Positions 42,543 through 51,657 of a stretch of 64,000 nucleotides of DNA are shown here, in pieces. This stretch comes from Streptomyces bacillaris (GTDB taxonomy: Bacteria; Actinomycetota; Actinomycetes; Streptomycetales; Streptomycetaceae). Each line of letters begins with the position of its first letter. Position 1 is the stretch's first letter. The translations under genes were made by a program, and so were the position numbers. Below the pieces are notes generated by a model, which was not told the DNA's origin, did not search any database, and saw nothing but the letters and a program-made list of their open reading frames with translations. Location: positions 1,426,001-1,490,000 of the forward strand of contig NZ_CP029378.1 in assembly GCF_003268675.1 (NCBI RefSeq), read 5' to 3'.

Positions 42543-43775
42543 CTACACAGGGTCCCGCACGACCGGACAGCTCATGCAGCGCGGTCCGCCCCTCCCCCGG
42601 CCCAGCTCGCTGCCCCTGATCTCGATGACCTCGATGCCCTGCTTGCGCAGATAGGTGTTGGTGGTCGCGTTCCGCTCGTACGCGACGACGACGCCCGGCT
42701 CGACCGCCAGCACGTTGCAGCCGTCGTCCCACTGCTCGCGCTCGGCCGCGTGCACGTCCTGGGTGGCGGTGAGGACCCGGATGGAGTCGAGGCCGAGGGC
42801 GGCGGCGATGGCCCGGTGCATGTGCTCGGACGGATGGTCGGTGACCTTCAGCTCACGGGGACCGCTGCCCGGCTCGATCGTGTACGAGCGGAGCATCCCG
42901 AGCCCCGCGTACTGGGTGAAGGTGTCGCCGTCGACCATCGTCATCACCGTGTCCAGGTGCATGAACGCCCGGGCCTTGGGCATGTCGAGCGCCACGATCG
43001 TGCGCGCGGAACCGGCGTCGAAGAGGCCGCGCGCCAGCATCTCCACCGCCTGCGGGGTGGTGCGCTCGCTCATCCCGATCAGGACGGCCCCCTGCCCGAT
43101 GACCAGGACGTCACCGCCCTCGATCGTGGACGGGTAGTCGTCCTGCCCCTCCGACCAGTGGTGGAAGACCCCGGCCTCCGGACCGGTGAAGAGCGGGTGG
43201 TGACGGTAGATCGCCTCGAAGTGGACGGTCTCGCGCTGCCGGGCGGGCCAGCGCATCGCGTTGATGGAGACCCCGTCGTAGATCCAGGCGGAGGTGTCCC
43301 GGGTGAAGAGGTGGTTGGGCAGCGGGCCGAGCAGGAAGTCGTCCAGGTCCATCACGTGGAAGCGGACGGAGGTCGGCTCGCTGTGCCGCTCCAGGAACTC
43401 CCGCTTGGTCATCCCGCCGACCAGCGCCTCCGCCAGCTCCGCCGAGGGCAGCTCCTCGAAGGCGGCGCGCAGATGCTCGGTGGCGAGCGGCCCGTACTCC
43501 TTCTCGTCGAAGACCCGGTCGAGCACGAGCCGCCGCGCGACGGGGATGTCCAGGGACTCCTGGAGGAGGTCGCCGAAGAGGTGCACCTCCACCCCCCGGT
43601 CGCGCAGCACGTCGGCGAACCCGTCGTGCTCCTGCCGGGCCCGGCGCACCCAGAGCACGTCGTCGAAGAGGAGCGCGTCCTTGTTGCGGGGGGTCAGCCG
43701 CTTCAGTTCCAGATCGGGGCGGTGCAGTATGACGCGGCGCAGCCGCCCGGCTTCGGAGTCGACGTGGAATCCCAT
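42543..43775 (-). CDS. arcA: Arginine deiminase
   Basis: Predicted 410 residues, as in other ArcA proteins. It hydrolyses L-arginine to citrulline and ammonia. Seen: the N-terminal [42 protein letters not shown], the catalytic [12 protein letters not shown] (His and Asp) and the C-terminal nucleophile in [17 protein letters not shown] 43775 ([10 protein letters not shown]) is the standard start. Transcribed in the same direction as ornithine carbamoyltransferase and the permease. A small hairpin lies at the end of the preceding Pnkp gene, so it probably has its own promoter in the 64-bp gap or is read through. Confidence 0.95.
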   Translation of the reverse strand: MGFHVDSEAGRLRRVILHRPDLELKRLTPRNKDALLFDDVLWVRRARQEHDGFADVLRDRGVEVHLFGDLLQESLDIPVARRLVLDRVFDEKEYGPLATEHLRAAFEELPSAELAEALVGGMTKREFLERHSEPTSVRFHVMDLDDFLLGPLPNHLFTRDTSAWIYDGVSINAMRWPARQRETVHFEAIYRHHPLFTGPEAGVFHHWSEGQDDYPSTIEGGDVLVIGQGAVLIGMSERTTPQAVEMLARGLFDAGSARTIVALDMPKARAFMHLDTVMTMVDGDTFTQYAGLGMLRSYTIEPGSGPRELKVTDHPSEHMHRAIAAALGLDSIRVLTATQDVHAAEREQWDDGCNVLAVEPGVVVAYERNATTNTYLRKQGIEVIEIRGSELGRGRGGPRCMSCPVVRDPV

Positions 43776-43833
43776 GCCTTCATCCTCACCGGGCGGAGCA
43801 CCGTTCACCCCGCGAACCGCCCACGGGTTGCGG

Positions 43834-43848
43834 CGGCTCTCAGAGCCG
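43834..43848 (-). terminator. Small hairpin at the Pnkp stop codon
   Basis: CGGCTCT (43834-43840) pairs with AGAGCCG (43842-43848) around one base, spanning the stop codon. With a one-base loop only 5-6 pairs can form. It may attenuate read-through into arcA. Confidence 0.35.
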
Positions 43849-46437
43849 GGGGTCGACCGGCTCCGACTCCAGGGCCAGGACGGCGAAGACCGCCTCGTGG
43901 ACCCGCCACAGCGGCTCGCCCTCGGCCAGCCGGTCCAGCGCCTCCAGGCCGAGCGCGTACTCCCGCAGCGCCAGCGAGCGCTTGTGGCCGAGGAAGCGGG
44001 AGCGCAGCCGCTCCAGATTCTCCGGGCGGGTGTACTCGGGGCCGTAGATGATCCGCAGATACTCCCGGCCGCGCACCTTGATGCCCGGCTGGACCAGCCG
44101 GCCCTTGGCGTCCCGGACCAGGGCGCCGAGCGGCTTGACGACCATGCCCTCACCGCCGCGTCCGGTCAGCTCCAGCCACCAGTCGGTGCCCGCGCGGACG
44201 GACGCCTCGTCGGCCGGGTCCACGACGAGTCGGCGGGTGACCTGGAGCAGCCCGGTCGGGTCGTGCTCGACGAGGCGGTCCAGCCAGGCCAGCTGCTCGT
44301 CGTGGGGGACGGCAGCCAGCGAGCGGCCCTGGACGGCAAGGATCTGGAACGGGGCGATCCGTACCCCGTCCAGCCCTTCGGTGGTCCAGCAGTAGCGCCG
44401 GTACGCCTCGGTGAACGCGGCCGCGTCCGTAGCCCGGCCCTGCTGGCGTCCGGCCAGCTCCCCGAGGTCGATCCCGCGCGCGGCGGCCGTCTCCAGGGCG
44501 GCGAGCGCGGACGGGAAGACCGCGCCGGAGGCCGCGCCGACCGCCGCGTACTGCGAGCGCAGCAGGCCGCCGGCCTTGAGCGACCAGGGCATCAGCTCGG
44601 CGTCGAGCAGCACCCAGTCGGTCTCCCACTCCTCCCAGAGCCCGGCGGCGGTGACCGCCGTACGGAGCCGGTCCAGGACGCCTTCGGTCAGGGCCGGGTC
44701 GTCCAGGAAGGGGCGGCCGGTGCGGGTGTAGAGGGCGCCGGCCGGTCCGTCCGTGCCGAAGCGGGCGGTGGCGGCGGCCGCGTCCTTGCAGACCAGGGCG
44801 ACGGCCCGGGAGCCCATGTGCTTCTCCTCGCACACGACCCGCTCGACGCCGTCCGCCGCGTACTGCGCGAACGCCTCGGCCGGGTGCTCCAGAAAGCCGT
44901 CCTCGCGGGAGGTGGCGGTGGGGGCCATGGTGGGCGGGAGGTACGGCAGGAGCTGCGGGTCGACGGCGAACCGGCTCATCACTTCGAGCGCGGCGGCCGC
45001 GTTCTCCTCGCGCACGGCGATCCGGCCCATGTACCGGGTCTCCACGACCCGGCGGCCCTGCACGTCCGCGAGGTCCAGCGGCCTGCCCTCCCGGCCGCCG
45101 GGCGCCTCGGTCGACAGCGGCCTGGCGGGCTCGTACCAGACCTTCTCGGCCGGTACGTCGACGAGTTCGCGCTCCGGCCAGCGCAGCGCGGTCATCTTCC
45201 CGCCGAAGACGACGCCGGTGTCCAGGCAGATGGTGTTGTTGATCCAGGAGGTGGTGGGCACGGGGGTGTGGCCGTAGACGACGGCGGCACGGCCCCGGTA
45301 CTCCTCGGCCCACGGGTAGCGCACGGGCAGGCCGAACTCGTCGGTCTCGCCGGTGGTGTCCCCGTACAGCGCGTGCGAGCGGACCCGGCCGGAGGCGCGG
45401 CCGTGGTACTTCTCGGGCAGCCCGGCGTGGCAGACCACCAGGTTGCCGCCGTCCAGGACGTAGTGGCTGACCAGGGAGTCGATGAACTCCCGCACCTGCT
45501 GCCGGAACTCGGGGTGCTCGGCGTCCTCGCGCTCCAGCTGCTCGATGGTCTCCGCGAGGCCGTGGGTCCGCTGGACCTTGCGGCCCGCGAGATAGCGGCC
45601 GAGCTTGTTCTCGTGGTTGCCGGGGACGCAGAGGGCGGTGCCCGCCGCGACCATGGACATGACGCGGCGCAGCACGCCCGGGCTGTCCGGGCCCCGGTCG
45701 ACGAGGTCGCCGACGAAGACGGCCGTACGCCCTTCGGGGTGGGCGCCGTCCACGTAACCAAGCTTGCCGAGCAGGGTGTCCAGCTCGGAGCGGCAGCCGT
45801 GGATGTCACCGATGATGTCGAACGGGCCGGTGAGGTGGCGCAGGTCGTTGTAGCGGCGCTCCAGGACGACTTCGGCGCTCTCGGCCTCCTCCTCGGTGCG
45901 CAGGATGTGCACCTTGCGGAAGCCCTCGCGCTCCAGGCCGCGCAGGGAGCGGCGCAGCTCGCGGCGGTGGCGCTGGACGACATGGCGGGGCATGTCCGCA
46001 CGGTCGGGGCGTGCGGCGTTACGGGCGAGGCAGACCTCCTCGGGGAGGTCGAGGACGACGGCGACGGGCAGCACGTCGTGCTCGCGGGCCAGCCGGACGA
46101 GCTGCTTGCGGCTCTCGGACTGGACGCTGGTGGCGTCGACGACGGTGAGCCGCCCGGCGGCGAGGCGCTTGCCCGCGATGTAGTGCAGCACGTCGAAGGC
46201 GTCGCCGCTGGCGCTCTGGTCGTTCTCGTCGTCGGCGACCAGGCCCCGGCAGAAGTCCGAGGAAACGATCTCGGTGGGCTTGAAGTGCTTGCGGGCGAAG
46301 GTGGACTTGCCCGATCCGCTGGCGCCGACGAGAACGACCAGGGAGAGGTCGGGCACGGGCAGGGTGCGGGGGGCGGCGCCGGTGGGGGTGCTGGTGTCGC
46401 TGTCGGTGTCGGTGTCGGTGTCGTGGGTGTTCGTCAT
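43840..46437 (-). CDS. pnkp: Bacterial polynucleotide kinase-phosphatase Pnkp (RNA repair)
   Basis: Predicted 865 residues with the three-part Pnkp layout. An N-terminal 5'-kinase (about 30-190) has the P-loop [10 protein letters not shown] central 2',3'-phosphatase of the metallophosphoesterase class has [27 protein letters not shown] and [10 protein letters not shown]. The C-terminal ligase-like adenylyltransferase has the nucleotidyl lysine motif [12 protein letters not shown] and, near the end, [17 protein letters not shown] 46437 overlaps the hen1 stop by 4 bp. With Hen1 it repairs cleaved RNAs such as toxin-cut tRNA, healing ends and sealing. Residues about 3-16 are an Asp/Thr hexanucleotide repeat. 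Confidence 0.95.
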   Translation of the reverse strand: MTNTHDTDTDTDSDTSTPTGAAPRTLPVPDLSLVVLVGASGSGKSTFARKHFKPTEIVSSDFCRGLVADDENDQSASGDAFDVLHYIAGKRLAAGRLTVVDATSVQSESRKQLVRLAREHDVLPVAVVLDLPEEVCLARNAARPDRADMPRHVVQRHRRELRRSLRGLEREGFRKVHILRTEEEAESAEVVLERRYNDLRHLTGPFDIIGDIHGCRSELDTLLGKLGYVDGAHPEGRTAVFVGDLVDRGPDSPGVLRRVMSMVAAGTALCVPGNHENKLGRYLAGRKVQRTHGLAETIEQLEREDAEHPEFRQQVREFIDSLVSHYVLDGGNLVVCHAGLPEKYHGRASGRVRSHALYGDTTGETDEFGLPVRYPWAEEYRGRAAVVYGHTPVPTTSWINNTICLDTGVVFGGKMTALRWPERELVDVPAEKVWYEPARPLSTEAPGGREGRPLDLADVQGRRVVETRYMGRIAVREENAAAALEVMSRFAVDPQLLPYLPPTMAPTATSREDGFLEHPAEAFAQYAADGVERVVCEEKHMGSRAVALVCKDAAAATARFGTDGPAGALYTRTGRPFLDDPALTEGVLDRLRTAVTAAGLWEEWETDWVLLDAELMPWSLKAGGLLRSQYAAVGAASGAVFPSALAALETAAARGIDLGELAGRQQGRATDAAAFTEAYRRYCWTTEGLDGVRIAPFQILAVQGRSLAAVPHDEQLAWLDRLVEHDPTGLLQVTRRLVVDPADEASVRAGTDWWLELTGRGGEGMVVKPLGALVRDAKGRLVQPGIKVRGREYLRIIYGPEYTRPENLERLRSRFLGHKRSLALREYALGLEALDRLAEGEPLWRVHEAVFAVLALESEPVDPRL

Positions 46438-47924
46438 GCGGCTTCCGCCTCCTTCTTCTTCTCGGTCCTGTGGTCGTGCGCGGTGTCGGTCAGGGTGAAG
46501 ACGGCCAGCTGGGTGGGCGGGCCGACCTCGGGGTCGTCCGGGCCGACGGGCAGTTGCGCGACGGTGTAGCCGTGGCGCTCGGCCACCTTCCGGGCCCAGG
46601 CGCGGAACTCGGCCCTGGTCCACTCGAACCGGTGGTCCCCGTGGCGTGCGTGCCCGGCCGGGAGGGTCTCCCAGCGGACGTTGTACTCCACGTTGGGCGT
46701 GGTCACGAGGACCGTGCGCGGGCGGGCCGAGCCGAAGACCGCGTACTCCAGGGCGGGCAGCCGGTCCAGGTCGACGTGCTCGATCACCTCGCTGAGCACG
46801 GCGGCGTCGTACCCCTTGAGCCGCTTGTCCGTATAGGTGAGGGAGCCCTGGCGGAGCGTCACCCGGGCCGCCTGGCGCTCCCCCATCCGGTCCAGCTTCA
46901 GCCGCCGCGAGGCGATGGTGAGGGCCCGCATGGAGACGTCGACGCCCACGATCTCGGTGAACTCCACGTCCTTGAGGAGCGCCTGCACCAACTGGCCCTG
47001 GCCACAGCCCAGGTCGAGCACCCGGCGGGCACCGGCCGTGCGCAGCGCTTCGAGGATCGCGGTGCGGCGGTGCTCGGCGAGCGGGACCGGCTTCTCCTCG
47101 GTGTCGGTGCTCTCGTCCACCGCGTTGTCGACGCTCTCCACGTCCAGGTCGTCCGACTCCGCGAGCCGGACCAGCTCCAGGGCCTGGTCGGCCTGGCGGG
47201 TCAGCCCCCAGCGGTGGGAGAGATAGCGCCGGGTGATCAGGGGCCGCTCGGGGTGGTCGGCCAGCCAGCCCTCACCGGCCCGCAGCAGCTTGTCCACCTC
47301 GTCGGGCGCGACCCAGTAGTGCTTGGCGTCGTCGAGCACCGGCAGCAGGACGTAGAGCTGGCGCAGGGCGTCGGCCAGCCGCAACTCCCCCTCCAGCACG
47401 AGCCGTACGTAACGCGAGTCGCCCCACGCCGGGAACTGCTCGTCCAGCGGTACGGCCGTGGCCTCGACCAGCTCCCAGCCGAGCGGCGCGAACAGCTTGC
47501 GCACCAGCTCCGCACCGCCCCGGGCGGGGAGCGCGGGCACCTCGATCCGCAGCGGCAGCGGAGCTTCGGCCCGCTCGGGCAGGGCCCGGCAGACTCCGGC
47601 CAGCGCGGACTTGAAGACGGCGGACAGGGCTACCGAGAGCAGCGAGGAGGCCGCGTAGGGGCGGTCGTTGACGTACTGCGCGAGCGCCGCGTCGGGCGCC
47701 CCGCCCCGGCCCTTGCCCTTGCCGCGCCGCACCAGCGCCACCGGATCCACCTCCAGCAGGAGTGCGGCCGTGCAGCGCTCGGCGGACGCCTCGGGGTAGA
47801 AGACGTGGGCGGTGCCGTGCGAGGTGGAGAACGTCTGCGCCCGGTCGGGGTGCTTGTGCAGCAGGAAGCCGAGGTCCGTGGCGGGACGTTCTGGGGTGCC
47901 GGTCGTACTGATCGTCAGGAACAC
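46434..47924 (-). CDS. hen1: 3'-terminal RNA ribose 2'-O-methyltransferase Hen1
   Basis: Predicted 496 residues. The N-terminal half (FLTISTTGTPERPATDLGFLLHKHPDR onward) is the Hen1 ligase-activating domain unique to bacterial Hen1. The C-terminal half is the methyltransferase: VLDLGCGQGQLVQALL binds AdoMet, SEVIEHVD carries metal-binding residues, and VLVTTPNVEYN follows. GTG 47924 is the family-typical start (VFLTIS); another GTG lies 21 bp upstream. It marks the 3' end of broken RNA with a 2'-O-methyl group before Pnkp sealing, which blocks re-cleavage. Coupled to pnkp by a 4-bp overlap. Confidence 0.95.
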   Translation of the reverse strand: MFLTISTTGTPERPATDLGFLLHKHPDRAQTFSTSHGTAHVFYPEASAERCTAALLLEVDPVALVRRGKGKGRGGAPDAALAQYVNDRPYAASSLLSVALSAVFKSALAGVCRALPERAEAPLPLRIEVPALPARGGAELVRKLFAPLGWELVEATAVPLDEQFPAWGDSRYVRLVLEGELRLADALRQLYVLLPVLDDAKHYWVAPDEVDKLLRAGEGWLADHPERPLITRRYLSHRWGLTRQADQALELVRLAESDDLDVESVDNAVDESTDTEEKPVPLAEHRRTAILEALRTAGARRVLDLGCGQGQLVQALLKDVEFTEIVGVDVSMRALTIASRRLKLDRMGERQAARVTLRQGSLTYTDKRLKGYDAAVLSEVIEHVDLDRLPALEYAVFGSARPRTVLVTTPNVEYNVRWETLPAGHARHGDHRFEWTRAEFRAWARKVAERHGYTVAQLPVGPDDPEVGPPTQLAVFTLTDTAHDHRTEKKKEAEAA

Positions 47925-47995
47925 CTGTCCGAGTATGGTCCTCACCTCCCGTCCCCCACCAGGCATTTTCCCCCGCTCTCCGGCCGGGCCCCGGT

Positions 47996-48967
47996 TCAGG
48001 AGTGCGGCGCCCCGTCCCCACCGTGCCCGGCACTCGGCCCGGCCCCCGGCCCCGCGCCCAGCAGCGCCGCCAGCTCCTCGATGTGCTCCGGCCCCACCCG
48101 GCAGCAGCCGCCGACCAGCCGTGCCCCGGCCCCCGTCCAGGCCCGCACCCGCTCCGGGGCGAAGGTGGACCGCCCCGTCCACCCCCGGCCCTCCGCGTCC
48201 CAGCCCTCCCCGCTGTTCGGGTAGACCACGGCCGGCTTGCCGGTGACCTCCGCCGCCACCCGCACCGCCTCCTCCGCCTCGGCCGGGTCGCAGCAGTTGA
48301 CCCCGACGGCCACCGCCCGGTCCCGCCCGGCGACCACCGCGAACGCCTCCTCCAACGGCTGCCCGGCCCGGGTCCGGCCGCCCGCCACGCTGTACGAGAG
48401 CCAGTACGGCAGCCCGGTCTCCTCGGCCACCCGCACCACCGCCTCGGCCTCGTCGATGTCCGGCACCGTCTCCAGCGCCAGCACGTCCGGCCCCGCCTCC
48501 GCGAACGCCGCCATCCGGGGGCGGTGGAACCGCTCCAGCTCCCGAACCGCGAGCCCGTACCGCCCCCGGTACTCGCTGCCGTCCGCGAGCATCGCCCCGT
48601 ACGGGCCGACCGAGGCGGCGACCCAGACCTCCCGCCCCGGATCGGCCCGGCGGGCGGCACCAGCCGCCCGCCGGGCCAGCTCCACGCTGCGGGCGAGCAG
48701 CGCCCGGGCCCGCTCCGGCCCGATCCCCCAGTGCGCGAAACCCTCGAACGTGGCCTGGTAGCCGGAGGTGATGAGCACCTGTGCCCCGGCCCGCAGATAC
48801 GCCAGGTGGGCGGCCTCGATCTGTTCCGGCGCGTCGGCCAGCAGCCGGGCCGACCAGAGCGCGTCGGAGAGGTCGCACCCCTGGGCCTCCAGCTGGTTGG
48901 AGAGCCCGCCGTCCAGCAGGACGGGTCCCTCCGCCAGCGCTTCGGCCACCGTACGGCCGGAACTCAT
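47996..48967 (-). CDS. mmuM: Homocysteine S-methyltransferase
   Basis: Predicted 323 residues. It moves a methyl group from S-methylmethionine (or AdoMet) to homocysteine, making methionine. Seen: VLLDGGLSNQLEAQG at the N-terminus, YQATFEGF, and the zinc ligands in GVNCCDP and the C-terminal GGCCRVGP motif. ATG 48967 has weak spacing to GAGGAGAT but fits the family start. The C-terminal 20 residues are Gly/Ala-rich. It stands alone on the minus strand, 28 bp or more from neighbours. Confidence 0.92.
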   Translation of the reverse strand: MSSGRTVAEALAEGPVLLDGGLSNQLEAQGCDLSDALWSARLLADAPEQIEAAHLAYLRAGAQVLITSGYQATFEGFAHWGIGPERARALLARSVELARRAAGAARRADPGREVWVAASVGPYGAMLADGSEYRGRYGLAVRELERFHRPRMAAFAEAGPDVLALETVPDIDEAEAVVRVAEETGLPYWLSYSVAGGRTRAGQPLEEAFAVVAGRDRAVAVGVNCCDPAEAEEAVRVAAEVTGKPAVVYPNSGEGWDAEGRGWTGRSTFAPERVRAWTGAGARLVGGCCRVGPEHIEELAALLGAGPGAGPSAGHGGDGAPHS

Positions 48968-49029
48968 GTCATCTCCTCCTCGTCCCTTTCCCGGGGCCGG
49001 ATGCGGTGCCGGTCCGGCCGGGAGCGGTC

Positions 49030-49953
49030 TCAGTTCAGCTGGGACTGGATCTGCGAGGAGATCAGCTCCAGGTGGTCCAGGTCGGCCAGGTCGAGGACCT
49101 GGAGGTAGATCCGGGACGAGCCGATCTCCGCGTACCGGCCGATCTTGTCGACCACCTCGGCGGGCGAGCCGGCCAGCCCGTTGGCCTTCAGCTCCGCCAC
49201 CTCCCGGCCGATGGCCGCCGCCCGCCGGGCCACCTCGGCGTCGTCCTTGCCGGTGCAGACGACCAGGGCGTTGGAGTACACCAGGTCGTCCGGCTCGCGC
49301 CCGAACGCCTTGGCCGCCGCCCGGACGCGGCCGAACTGCTTCTCGCTGTCCTCCAGCGAGGCGAAGGGGATGTTGAACTCGTCCGCGTACTGCGCGGCGA
49401 GGCGCGGGGTGCGGGTCGCGCCGTGGCCGCCGACCAGGATGGGCACCTTGGGCTGGGCGGGCTTCGGGAGCGCGGGCGAGTCGGTGAGCTGGTAGTAGGT
49501 GCCGTCGTAACTGAAGGTCTTGCCGATCTCCGTCGCCCAGAGGCCGGTGATGATCGCCAGCTGCTCCTCCAGCCTGCCGAACTTCTCTTTCGGGAACGGG
49601 ATGCCGTAGGCCTTGTGCTCCTCCTCGAACCAGCCCGCGCCCAGGCCCAGTTCGACCCGGCCGCCGGACATCCGGTCCACCTGCGCCACCTGGATGGCGA
49701 GCACGCCGGGAAGCCGGAAGGTGCCCGCCGTCATCAGGGTGCCGAGCCGGATCCGCTTGGTCTCACGGGCCAGGCCGGCCAGGGTGATCCAGGCGTCGGT
49801 CGGTCCGGGCAGGCCGTCGCCGGAGCCCATGCGGAGATAGTGGTCGGAGCGGTAGAAGGCGTCGAAGCCGAGGTCCTCGGTGGCCTTGGCGACGGTGAGC
49901 AGGGTGTCGTAGTCGGCCCCTTGCTGGGGCTCGGTGAAGATGCGAAGATCCAT
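49030..49953 (-). CDS. LLM-class F420-dependent oxidoreductase
   Basis: Predicted 307 residues, a TIM-barrel luciferase-like enzyme. DLRIFTEPQQGADYDTLLTVAKATEDLGFDAFYRSDHY and the conserved LGTLMTAGTFRLPGVLAIQVAQVDRMSGGRVELGLGAGWFEEEHKAYGI are characteristic of actinobacterial F420-dependent LLM proteins; PILVGGHGATRTPRLAAQYADEFN follows. ATG 49953 follows GGGGGGC; a start 9 bp upstream is possible. The substrate cannot be predicted. Confidence 0.9.
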   Translation of the reverse strand: MDLRIFTEPQQGADYDTLLTVAKATEDLGFDAFYRSDHYLRMGSGDGLPGPTDAWITLAGLARETKRIRLGTLMTAGTFRLPGVLAIQVAQVDRMSGGRVELGLGAGWFEEEHKAYGIPFPKEKFGRLEEQLAIITGLWATEIGKTFSYDGTYYQLTDSPALPKPAQPKVPILVGGHGATRTPRLAAQYADEFNIPFASLEDSEKQFGRVRAAAKAFGREPDDLVYSNALVVCTGKDDAEVARRAAAIGREVAELKANGLAGSPAEVVDKIGRYAEIGSSRIYLQVLDLADLDHLELISSQIQSQLN

Positions 49954-49989
49954 GCCCCCCATCCTGCCCCTTTCAGCGGCGGCGCTCCC

Positions 49990-50490
49990 TCAGGACCCCG
50001 CCGCCGACGGGGCCGGGCCGCGTATCCCGCCGTAGGGGCCGTCGCGCTCCCGCTCCCGCTCGCCCAGCCGTCTCAGCAGCCCGTGCACCCGGTCCAGCGA
50101 CTCGTCGGCGGCGTCCATGGCCTCGATGCACTGCCAGTAGAGACCGTCCTCCCCCGTGTCGCAGGCCACCGAGACGAGCGCGATGCCCGCCTCTCCGAGG
50201 AGCAGCGCCAGGCCCGTCAGGGCCGCCCGCACATCGGTGATCCCGGAGAGCTGTGCCGCCCGGGTGCCCCGGCCGAGGACCGCCGGATGGTCCGGCGCCG
50301 GGCACCCGCCGCCGATCTCACCGAGGGCCCGCGCCTCCCCCCGTAACTCCATCGGGCCGAGCAGCGCCAGCCGGCTGCCGACCGTCCGCGCGAGGGCCTG
50401 TGCCTGCCAGGCCTCCGCCATGACCTCCAGCGCGCCCCGGCTCTCCGCCAGGGCCCGCCGCCCGCTCTCGATGAGTCGCTCCGCTTCCAT
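49990..50490 (-). CDS. Conserved hypothetical protein (possibly DUF6099)
   Basis: Predicted 166 residues, helical throughout with ALARTVGSRLALLG and AALTGLALLLGEAGIALVSV as amphipathic or hydrophobic helices and no signal peptide. It resembles a small Streptomyces family of unknown function (the DUF6099 type), but I am not certain of that match. ATG 50490 is preceded by GGGGGAGACCTGGC. It lies between a MazG-like and an LLM gene on the same strand, with an AT-rich 136-bp promoter region before it. Confidence 0.7.
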   Translation of the reverse strand: MEAERLIESGRRALAESRGALEVMAEAWQAQALARTVGSRLALLGPMELRGEARALGEIGGGCPAPDHPAVLGRGTRAAQLSGITDVRAALTGLALLLGEAGIALVSVACDTGEDGLYWQCIEAMDAADESLDRVHGLLRRLGERERERDGPYGGIRGPAPSAAGS

Positions 50491-50594
50491 GCCAGGTCTC
50501 CCCCGTCGTGCCTGCCGTCACACAACCCTGCTCTCCTCTTTCATTACCCACAGTGAGGTAGATGGCACCGGAAGGCCAGAGGAAATCGGAAATC

Positions 50595-50621
50595 TGTGGA
50601 CACAAAATCGATTGTGGATAA
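50595..50621. promoter_or_regulatory. Two DnaA-box-like sites, 18 bp apart
   Basis: TGTGGACA (50595-50602) and TTGTGGATAA (50612-50621) stand in the same orientation in an AT-rich 136-bp gap (50491-50626). The second is a perfect match to TTATCCACA on the minus strand, the first to eight bases of the Streptomyces-type TTGTCCACA. They could bind DnaA, or may be chance in the promoter of the small gene at 49990-50490. Confidence 0.5.
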
Positions 50622-50626
50622 CTCGA

Positions 50627-51010
50627 TCACTCCGAAGAGTGACGATCCCGGGTTTCCGGAGAGTCCGGGCCGGGGTCCGGAGCGGGGGCAGGGACGGGGA
50701 AGCGTTCCTCGTTCCGCTCGATCTTGGCCGCCAGCGCCCGCAGCGGGTCGATGCCCAACTCCGCGCAGAACTGGAGGAGATAGGCGAGCACATCGGCGAC
50801 CTCGTCGGTCACGCGATGGGCCTGTCCGGGCTCGTCCATGATCCGCGCGGACTGTTCGGGCGTCAGCCACTGGAAGATCTCCAGCAGTTCGGAGGCTTCG
50901 ACGCTCAGGGCCGCCGCCAGGTTCTTCGGGGTGTGGTACTGCCCCCAGTCCCGGGCCGCCGCGAACGCGACCAGCCGGCGCTGGAGTTCTGTCACATCGA
51001 GTTCCGTCAC
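50627..51010 (-). CDS. MazG-like nucleotide pyrophosphohydrolase
   Basis: Predicted 127 residues. LQRRLVAFAAARDWGQYHTPKNLAAALSVEASELLEIFQWLTPE and DEVADVLAYLLQFCAELGID contain the EASE and DEVAD metal-binding pattern of the all-alpha MazG/dCTPase family. These enzymes hydrolyse NTPs or dNTPs to monophosphates to clean nucleotide pools. GTG 51010 precedes the domain closely; an in-frame GTG at about 50995 is an alternative. The last 25 residues are Pro/Asp-rich and outside the domain. Confidence 0.9.
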   Translation of the reverse strand: MTELDVTELQRRLVAFAAARDWGQYHTPKNLAAALSVEASELLEIFQWLTPEQSARIMDEPGQAHRVTDEVADVLAYLLQFCAELGIDPLRALAAKIERNEERFPVPAPAPDPGPDSPETRDRHSSE

Positions 51011-51104
51011 GGCCCCAGGTCTACCACCGCCGCCCCGGACGCCCACAGGGGCGTCCGGTGGCGGGGCCATGGCGTTCGGGGCCGGAGCCGGGGTGGCGCG
51101 GGCG

Positions 51105-51509
51105 CTACGCCTGGGTGAGGCCCGCGGGCGTGACCCCTTCGACCTCCATGCCCTCCGGGGCGAGGAGGAAGACGTTCCGGTCGACGCGGTGCATACCGCT
51201 GCCGAGCCCGAAGACCACACCGCTGCTGAAGTCGAGAATCCGCTTGGCCACGTCCGTCTCCGCCGCCGTCAGGTCGAGCAGCACCGGCACCTGGGCGACC
51301 AGGTACTCCGCGACCTCGCGGGCGTCCGCGAAGACCTGCACCCGCAGCACCACTAGGCGGCGCTGCTCGGCCGCGCGTTCGTCCGGGACCGTGCGGTGGT
51401 CGATCCGGGACGGCCACTCGTCGCGGCCGCGCAGGGGTACGACCTGGGCCAGCCCCTCCCACTGTTCGTCGGTGGCGTCATATCTGTCGTACCTGTCGTA
51501 CCTGCTCAC
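51105..51509 (-). CDS. SepF-like protein
   Basis: Predicted 134 residues. The C-terminal 80 residues are a SepF domain: VVLRVQVFADAREVAEYLVAQVPVLLDLTAAETDVAKRILDFSSGVVFGLGSGMHRVDRNVFLLAPEGMEVEG. SepF anchors FtsZ to the membrane and shapes the division ring; Streptomyces carries extra SepF-like proteins outside the division cluster. The N-terminus (VSRYDRYDRYDATDEQWEGL) comes from a 9-bp tandem repeat and lacks the long acidic linker of canonical SepF. GTG 51509 is the likely start. No ftsZ or ylmE neighbour, so this is probably a paralogue with an accessory role. Confidence 0.88.
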   Translation of the reverse strand: MSRYDRYDRYDATDEQWEGLAQVVPLRGRDEWPSRIDHRTVPDERAAEQRRLVVLRVQVFADAREVAEYLVAQVPVLLDLTAAETDVAKRILDFSSGVVFGLGSGMHRVDRNVFLLAPEGMEVEGVTPAGLTQA

Positions 51510-51657
51510 AGGGCCACCCCGTCGTCGAGCCGGGCGGGTCCGCGCCGGCTGCACTCACTGTTCATCGGCCAATCCTCTCCTCCCTCACCCGTTCGGCGTA
51601 CCAGCGACACGGCGAAGGGCCGGATCGAGTCGCTCCCGCACCGGGCCGGGACCGCGC

